The notes below the pieces were generated by a model. It was not told where the DNA came from. It saw only the letters and a program-made list of their open reading frames with translations, and did no database searches. The position numbers and the translations under genes are program-made. From CAYWJA01 sp964458485 (GTDB lineage: Bacteria; Patescibacteriota; Gracilibacteria; UM-FILTER-43-11), in contig CAYWJA010000043.1 in the NCBI GenBank assembly GCA_964458485.1, forward strand, positions 1 through 10,436: a DNA stretch of 10,436 bases, read 5' to 3'. Positions 5,343-10,436 of this stretch are shown here, one piece after another; the first letter of the stretch is position 1, and each line of letters starts with the position of its first letter.

Positions 5343-6662
5343 ATGGAAAAAACCGCAATCCAAATCATCAAAACATTTCAGGAGGCTGGACACGAAGCAT
5401 ATTTTGCAGGCGGGTCAGTTCGCGACATGTTGATGGAGAAGGAGCCGGAGGATTACGATATCGCTACATCTGCAAAGCCGGATGAAATTGAAGAATTAAT
5501 ACCAAAAACTATACCAATTGGGAAGGAATTTGGAGTAATTCTTGGCATTGTTAATGGGCATCATTTTGAAGTTGCTACATTCCGATCCGACAGCAGTTAT
5601 TCCGATGGTCGGCGGCCTGACGCAATTATTTTTACGTCAGCAAAAGAGGATGCTCTGCGTCGGGATTTTACGATTAATGGCATATTTTATGATCCAATAA
5701 AAAAGGAAGTTTTAGATTTTGTAGATGGACAAAAAGATATAAAAAATAAGGTAGTCCGCTTCATCGGCGAAGCACATGAGCGTATAAAAGAAGATCATTT
5801 ACGCCTTGTTCGTGGTATTCGTTTTAAAAATAATTTTGGCTTTGAATATGGGCCAAACACTAAAAAGGCTATAAAAGAACTCTCACATCTTATAGAAGGC
5901 GTATCAAATGAACGTATATCCGATGAAATGACTAAAATGCTCTTACATCCCCATCGTGCACATAGTATGAAGGAGTTGGATGAATACGGTATAATGGAGC
6001 GTATTTTGCCGGAAATTACGGACTGTAAACATGTAAAACAACCTATTCAATACCACCAGGAGGGTGATGTTTTTTCTCACATTCTCAAATGTCTACATGA
6101 TGTGCCGGAAGAGTTCATCAATAAAGAACTTATTTGGGCACTTTTGTTGCACGATATTGGTAAGCCTACGACTTTTAAAAGAAAATCAGACAGAATTCAC
6201 TTTAATGGCCATGCAGAATTGGGTGCAAAGATGGCTCGTGTAGTTTGTAAACGCCTTAAACTCAGCAATGCTGAAACTAATAAAATTGCATGGTTAATCG
6301 ATCATCATATGTCTATTGGGTTCATTCCGGATATGAGAAGGGCTCACCAAGTTGACCATTTCATTCATCCCTGGTTTTTAGATTTAATGCATTTGCATTA
6401 TGCCGATGAGCATGGCTCTCACCCTGTTGACCTCTCACTTTATGAAAAGATAATGGAGCTTTATGATGAATATCAAAATGAACCTTTACTTGAAGATCAT
6501 TTTAAACCAAAACTTTCCGGCGATGATTTACAAAAAGAATTTGGCTTAAAGCCTGGCCCAAAAATAAAAGAAGTGCTCGAAGAACTCCGAATGGCTCAGG
6601 TTGAAGGGGTTGTATCGGATTTAGATGAGGCGAGGAAGTTTGTGGAAGGATATCTTTCTTGA
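5343..6662 (+). CDS. cca: CCA tRNA nucleotidyltransferase with HD domain
   Basis: Adds or repairs the 3' CCA of tRNAs using CTP and ATP. Length is 439 aa. The class II nucleotidyltransferase head shows GGSVRD (23-28), the catalytic pair in DYDIAT (D37, D39), RRDFTINGI (106-114), EDHLRLVRGIRF (150-161), where the E/D-R element reads the incoming base, and ERISDEM (190-196). A C-terminal HD phosphohydrolase-like domain has H246, H270-D271 and H290 as likely metal ligands. ATG 5343 is chosen because the first motif follows at the normal distance. It lies three bases after mazF with no Shine-Dalgarno sequence, so cotranscription and reinitiation are likely. The stop is TGA, followed by a 40-bp palindrome. 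A poly(A) polymerase of the same superfamily is possible, but a short bacterial protein with an HD domain favours CCA addition. Confidence 0.92.
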   Translation: MEKTAIQIIKTFQEAGHEAYFAGGSVRDMLMEKEPEDYDIATSAKPDEIEELIPKTIPIGKEFGVILGIVNGHHFEVATFRSDSSYSDGRRPDAIIFTSAKEDALRRDFTINGIFYDPIKKEVLDFVDGQKDIKNKVVRFIGEAHERIKEDHLRLVRGIRFKNNFGFEYGPNTKKAIKELSHLIEGVSNERISDEMTKMLLHPHRAHSMKELDEYGIMERILPEITDCKHVKQPIQYHQEGDVFSHILKCLHDVPEEFINKELIWALLLHDIGKPTTFKRKSDRIHFNGHAELGAKMARVVCKRLKLSNAETNKIAWLIDHHMSIGFIPDMRRAHQVDHFIHPWFLDLMHLHYADEHGSHPVDLSLYEKIMELYDEYQNEPLLEDHFKPKLSGDDLQKEFGLKPGPKIKEVLEELRMAQVEGVVSDLDEARKFVEGYLS

Positions 6663-6671
6663 ATTTTTAAT

Positions 6672-6711
6672 CCCCCAGAAAGTCGACAAGCGCTTGTCGA
6701 CTTTCTGGGGG
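6672..6711. repeat. Perfect 40-bp palindrome between cca and dnaE
   Basis: CCCCCAGAAAGTCGACAAGC is followed immediately by its exact reverse complement. RNA would form a stem of up to 18 bp with a 4-nt loop. It starts nine bases after the cca stop. A T5 run lies before it (6664-6668) but none directly after it, so a classical plus-strand intrinsic terminator is not supported; a transcript-end stabiliser, a processing site or a protein-binding palindrome fits as well. The right arm GGGGGTCT (6707-6714) can also pair, with one bulge, with AGATCCCCC (6724-6732), which precedes CTCTTTTT at the dnaE start, giving a possible alternative fold. Confidence 0.9.
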
Positions 6712-6722
6712 TCTGGTATTCT
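6694..6722 (+). promoter_or_regulatory. Possible extended -10 promoter for dnaE
   Basis: TTGTCG (6694-6699) lies 17 nt before TATTCT (6717-6722), and the latter is preceded by TGG, fitting an extended -10. Transcription would start near 6729, leaving a short leader of about 17 nt. The -35 box sits inside the right arm of the palindrome. Both hexamers are imperfect, so this is a weak call. Confidence 0.3.
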
Positions 6723-6745
6723 AAGATCCCCCAAAACCTCTTTTT

Positions 6746-9700
6746 ATGGATAAGAAATTCGTCCATCTCCACGTACACTCGTATTACTCGCTTTTAGACG
6801 GTTTAAGTAAACCGGAGGTTTATGTTAAAAAGGCAGTTGATCAGGGTAGCCCTGCTCTCGCGCTTACGGATCATGGGGTAATGCATGGATGTATTGAGTT
6901 TTATAAGGCTTGTAAAAAGCACAATATTAAACCGATCATTGGCTGCGAAATGTATGTTGCGTTTAATAAGCTAGCAGATAAACGCCATCAAATAGATAAT
7001 AAGCGCACGCATATAACTTTGCTTGCTGAGACGAATGAGGGGTATGAGAATTTGCTCAAGATGACCACTGTTGCTAATTTGGAAGGTTATTATTATAAGC
7101 CACGTGTGGATTGGGATCTTTTAAAAGAACATTCAAAAGGATTAATCGCATTATCTGGTTGTTTAAATGGTGATATTCCAGGTGCGATTTTGAATGACGA
7201 TAACAATAAAATAAAAGAATTAATTGAACGTTTTCATTCAACTTTTGGTAAAGAAAATTTTTATCTGGAAATTCAGAATCATCCGATGCTTCCACAGCAG
7301 GATACGGTTAACAAGAAGATGGTTGAACTGAGTAAGGAAATGGAAATACCAATTGTAGCTACCTGCGATTGTCATTATCCGGAAAAAGATGATAATGAGG
7401 CGCAAGACATTATGCTTTGTATCCAAACCGCCAGAAATCTGGATGATGCAGGAAGGATGTCTATGATGAATTCGGATTATTCTATGCGCAGTCCGGAAGA
7501 AATGTACACAGCGTTTTCACATATCCCTGAGGCACTTGAAAATACGGTAAAAATTGCAGAAAGATGCAATGTTGATTTTGAATTTGGGAAGTATCTTATA
7601 CCGGCTTTTCCGGTTCCTGGGGAGGAGGATCCTGCTGAATATTTGAGAGACTTATGTTATGGAGGCTTAATTAGTAAATATAATATTGATCCTGACAAAC
7701 TGCCAGATGCCCAGATGTCCAAACGTACAAACAAACTCCAGATACCAAATACCAAATCACAGAATATACTTTCAGACAAAGAAGAAATTCAGAAGTTAGT
7801 TGATCGTTTGGAATATGAACTCAAAATAATCATCGATATGGGTTTTGTGGGGTACTTTCTTATTGTCTGGGATTTTGTGAAGTGGGCGAAGGACAATGGT
7901 ATTATAGTTGGGCCAGGTAGAGGGTCTGCTGCTGGAGCGCTTGTTGCTTATACTTTAGATATTACAGAAATTGATCCTCTTAAATATAATCTTCTTTTTG
8001 AAAGGTTTTTGAATCCGGCTCGTATATCTATGCCCGATATTGATTTGGATTTTGCAGACAACCGACGTGATGATGTTATTGAATATGTTGCTCAAAAGTA
8101 TGGTCGTGATCGTGTTGCGCAAATTTGTACATTTGGAACGCTCGCAGCTAGGGCTGCAGTAAAGGATGTTGGCCGCGTACTTGGTATTCCTTTTGTTGAA
8201 ATGAATGAATTTGCAAAATTAATCCCGGAACGTCCAGGTACTAAATTAAAAGAAGCATTAGAGCAGTCTCCGGAGCTGCGCGGGGCAATCGAAAAATCAG
8301 ATATTTTTAAGCAGGTTATGGATAATGCTCTGAAGTTAGAAGGTGCTGTCCGTCATGTTTCCGTACACGCTTGTGCTGTTGTGATTGCGGATGAATCTCT
8401 TACTAAATATACTGCTTTACAACGGCCACCCAAGCATGACGAGGGGCTAATTACTCAGTATGAAGCAAAATCTCTTGAAACTCTTGGGCTGCTAAAAATG
8501 GACTTTTTAGGATTAAAGAATTTAACAATCTTACAAACTACGCTCAAAATTATTAAGCGTACAACAGGCAAAACAATTAATCGCAAAACGATCCCCATTG
8601 ATGATAAAAAGACTTATGCGCTTTTATCTCGTGGAGAAACAACAGGCGTGTTCCAGTTGGAATCCGGTGGTATGAAACGTTATTTGAAAGGCCTAAAGCC
8701 AACAGAATTTGAAGATATTATTGCTATGGTTTCGCTTTACCGCCCTGGTCCTATGGAATGGATACCGGATTACATTAAAGGAAAACATGGAACAAAAGAA
8801 ATTACATATATTCATCCATCACTTGAGCCCATTTTAAAAACTACATATGGAATTGCAATTTATCAGGAACAGATCCTTAGAATTGCGCAGGAATTTTCAG
8901 GATTTTCCTTGGGGGAGGCAGATTTACTAAGGCGTGCTATTGGTAAAAAAATTATCGCAGAACTTGAAGCTCAGCGTGAAAAATTTATTGAAGGCGCTGT
9001 TGCAAAGGGGCACAAGGAAAGCCTTGCAGTTATGATTTTTGAAAAAGTAATTGAGCCATTCGCCGGATACGGATTTAATAAAAGTCATGCTGCATGTTAT
9101 GCAAAAATTGCGTATGAAACTGCTTATTTAAAAGCCAGGTATCCTACCCAGTTCATGGCCGCACTAATGTCGGCTGATTATGGAAATACAGATCGTATTG
9201 TTATTGAAATTGGAGAATGTGAACAAATGGGTATTCAGGTTTTACCACCGGATGTAAATGAATCTCTTTCTAATTTTACATATGTTGAAGATGGCAAGAT
9301 ACGCTTCGGGCTTTCTGCTATAAAAGGCCTCGGAAAAGGTTCTGTTCGTAAAATTATTGAAGCCAGAGAAGAGGGCGGTAAATTTACTTCAATCGAAGAT
9401 TTTGCAATACGCGTTGAGAACAAAATTCTTAACAAAAAAACCCTTGAGGCTCTTGCATTTAGCGGTGCTATGGAATGCCTTGGTGAACGTAATCAACTTG
9501 GTTCTAATTTTGAAGTTATTGCAGATTTTGGCAAAAGGGCAGAGTCGTCACATCTTGTAGGTCAGGCTGGTCTTTTTGATGATATAGAAGACAGCGCCCT
9601 TGATGACCATTTGGAATTGCCAGAAATTGAGCCTGCAACAGACAGTCAAAAGCTAAAGTGGGAAAAAGAATATCTTGGTCTTTATGTTTCGTCTCATCCT

Positions 9701-10378
9701 TTAGCTGGTTTTATAAAATATTTTAAAAAGAAGGTAGTTCCATCAGATCAGCTTATTAATAAAACTATTAGCAAGCCTATAAAAGTTGGAGGTATCATCA
9801 GTTCCTTCCGTAAAATTACTACAAAGAAGGGTGATATGATGGCGATGCTGCAAATAGAAGATCCTTTTGGTAAAGTTGATGCTGTGATGTTCCCAAAGGC
9901 ATACAAAACAAATTTTGATATTTTACATGAAGATGCCTTAATTTTTGTTGATGGAATTCTGGAAAAACGTATGGGTGAAATGCAAGTGATAATAAATAAG
10001 GCAGAAGCTACAACTTTGGAAAAACTAAAAGAAACAGCAAAAAAAGAAGGTCTTTTTACAGAGGGCGAGAAGATTGAGCGCACAACTCGTCTACATTTAG
10101 AGGAAGAGGAGGTTGCTGATGCAGAAGAGGTATTAGAAGTCGAAGAAGATAGCACAAAAGATATTTCTGACGCATCAGATGATGTTTATTCGATTATGGT
10201 TAATAGAGAAGTGAATAAGGAATTTTTTGTAAAATTAAAAGAACTCCTTGTTAAACATCCAGGCGATAAAAAGGTCGAATTGGTTATTGGCGAAAAAGTC
10301 ATCCCTGCACCCATTACTGTTACTGTTACATCAGATTTAAAGGAGGAGGTTGATGGGTTAATGAAGGAACTGAGTTAG
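6746..10378 (+). CDS. dnaE: DNA polymerase III alpha subunit (replicative polymerase)
   Basis: Catalytic subunit of the chromosomal replicase, 1,210 aa (E. coli 1,160). The PHP domain (1 to about 280) keeps HLHVHS with H9 and H11, D18, H43, E68, H89, C139, D208 and H210, consistent with an intact metal site and possible 3'-5' proofreading. The palm has GPGRGSAAG, PDIDLDF with D431 and D433, and MDFLGLK with D586: the three catalytic aspartates. A tandem helix-hairpin-helix region (about 832-925) precedes QAGLF (940-944), a good beta-clamp binding motif. An OB-fold domain (about 1010-1090) and an acidic linker (1119-1138) lead to a small C-terminal domain ending at 1210. Residues about 317-343 look like an extra segment before the conserved RLEYEL motif. 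ATG 6746 directly precedes the canonical FVHLH start; no Shine-Dalgarno sequence. No polC-type exonuclease insertion is present. Confidence 0.97.
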   Translation: MDKKFVHLHVHSYYSLLDGLSKPEVYVKKAVDQGSPALALTDHGVMHGCIEFYKACKKHNIKPIIGCEMYVAFNKLADKRHQIDNKRTHITLLAETNEGYENLLKMTTVANLEGYYYKPRVDWDLLKEHSKGLIALSGCLNGDIPGAILNDDNNKIKELIERFHSTFGKENFYLEIQNHPMLPQQDTVNKKMVELSKEMEIPIVATCDCHYPEKDDNEAQDIMLCIQTARNLDDAGRMSMMNSDYSMRSPEEMYTAFSHIPEALENTVKIAERCNVDFEFGKYLIPAFPVPGEEDPAEYLRDLCYGGLISKYNIDPDKLPDAQMSKRTNKLQIPNTKSQNILSDKEEIQKLVDRLEYELKIIIDMGFVGYFLIVWDFVKWAKDNGIIVGPGRGSAAGALVAYTLDITEIDPLKYNLLFERFLNPARISMPDIDLDFADNRRDDVIEYVAQKYGRDRVAQICTFGTLAARAAVKDVGRVLGIPFVEMNEFAKLIPERPGTKLKEALEQSPELRGAIEKSDIFKQVMDNALKLEGAVRHVSVHACAVVIADESLTKYTALQRPPKHDEGLITQYEAKSLETLGLLKMDFLGLKNLTILQTTLKIIKRTTGKTINRKTIPIDDKKTYALLSRGETTGVFQLESGGMKRYLKGLKPTEFEDIIAMVSLYRPGPMEWIPDYIKGKHGTKEITYIHPSLEPILKTTYGIAIYQEQILRIAQEFSGFSLGEADLLRRAIGKKIIAELEAQREKFIEGAVAKGHKESLAVMIFEKVIEPFAGYGFNKSHAACYAKIAYETAYLKARYPTQFMAALMSADYGNTDRIVIEIGECEQMGIQVLPPDVNESLSNFTYVEDGKIRFGLSAIKGLGKGSVRKIIEAREEGGKFTSIEDFAIRVENKILNKKTLEALAFSGAMECLGERNQLGSNFEVIADFGKRAESSHLVGQAGLFDDIEDSALDDHLELPEIEPATDSQKLKWEKEYLGLYVSSHPLAGFIKYFKKKVVPSDQLINKTISKPIKVGGIISSFRKITTKKGDMMAMLQIEDPFGKVDAVMFPKAYKTNFDILHEDALIFVDGILEKRMGEMQVIINKAEATTLEKLKETAKKEGLFTEGEKIERTTRLHLEEEEVADAEEVLEVEEDSTKDISDASDDVYSIMVNREVNKEFFVKLKELLVKHPGDKKVELVIGEKVIPAPITVTVTSDLKEEVDGLMKELS
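7742..7755 (+). repeat. Short tandem repeat inside the dnaE insertion
   Basis: Two exact ATACCAA units in tandem, within codons for an extra Asn/Gln/Lys/Thr-rich segment (about residues 317-343). The composition differs from the flanking conserved polymerase sequence. It may mark a small in-frame repeat insertion or simply a tolerant loop. Confidence 0.5.
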
Positions 10379-10381
10379 ATT

Positions 10382-10414
10382 GTACAATATACATTGTACG
10401 GGTTTGCTAAACCG
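10382..10414 (+). terminator. Two small hairpins after dnaE, possible transcript end
   Basis: GTACAAT-ATAC-ATTGTAC (10382-10399) begins three bases after the dnaE stop and is followed by GGTTT-GCT-AAACC (10401-10413), extendable with a bulge to 10414. Neither is followed by a T-run before the window ends, so termination is uncertain; the first is also a palindrome that a protein could bind. Confidence 0.3.
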
Positions 10415-10436
10415 TTAGTCGCTCTATTATTCCATT

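Noticed and set aside
6660..6662. TGA read as glycine (recoded code as in Gracilibacteria)
   Set aside because: Long genes contain no in-frame TGA, and the antitoxin TGA forms a classical ATGA overlap, so TGA acts as stop.
6672..6711. Intrinsic terminator for cca
   Set aside because: The hairpin is strong, but the following bases TCTGGTATTC are no U-tract; kept as a palindrome of unknown role.
9748..10155. 135-codon open frame on the minus strand
   Set aside because: Antisense to the OB-fold and acidic linker of dnaE; its Ser-rich product mirrors Glu/Asp/Lys codons of the real gene.

Overview
The window is about 10.4 kb of AT-rich bacterial DNA with eight protein genes, one of them cut by the left edge. 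The standard bacterial code fits: TAA, TAG and TGA all end genes, and the 1,210-codon dnaE needs no in-frame TGA. None of the eight chosen starts has a recognisable Shine-Dalgarno sequence at the usual distance. Compact, low-GC DNA with short leaders, little ribosome-site signal and lineage-specific surface proteins suggests a Patescibacteria/CPR-type bacterium (Peregrinibacteria-like). That placement is an inference from style, not from a marker gene.

Left part, minus strand (1-2650). A promoter at 2621-2650 precedes two adjacent genes (1556-2596, then 539-1522) for single-pass membrane proteins with exported zinc peptidases of family M15. Both carry the same arginine-rich tail and transmembrane anchor, encoded by a 301-bp direct repeat with only two mismatches, but their catalytic domains differ: one is VanY-like (ExWH), the other resembles phage-endolysin M15C enzymes (DxxH). 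They probably trim or cut peptidoglycan peptides. Downstream, with its own promoter (443-471), lies the 5' part of an unknown gene whose product has a helical head and a Pro-Thr repeat tail running off the window.

The 462-bp gap at 2597-3058 holds the promoter, a 12-bp inverted repeat and a MITE-like element with 32-bp terminal inverted repeats. Next, still on the minus strand, is a leucyl aminopeptidase (pepA, 3059-4558) with an intact metal site.

Right part, plus strand (4649-10378). A 188-bp divergent intergenic region carries a good sigma-70-type promoter with a perfect 7-2-7 palindrome in its spacer, the likely operator of the toxin-antitoxin pair that follows: a ribbon-helix-helix antitoxin, then MazF overlapping by ATGA. 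Three bases after mazF starts cca (tRNA nucleotidyltransferase with HD domain), so this tRNA-maturation gene probably shares the toxin-antitoxin transcript. A perfect 40-bp palindrome separates cca from dnaE (DNA polymerase III alpha), which keeps its PHP metal ligands, three catalytic aspartates and a clamp-binding motif, and carries an extra in-frame segment.

No rRNA, tRNA, CRISPR array, transposase or replication origin was seen. The most unusual items are the shared-anchor peptidase pair, the operator inside the toxin-antitoxin promoter, the MITE-like element and the 40-bp palindrome.
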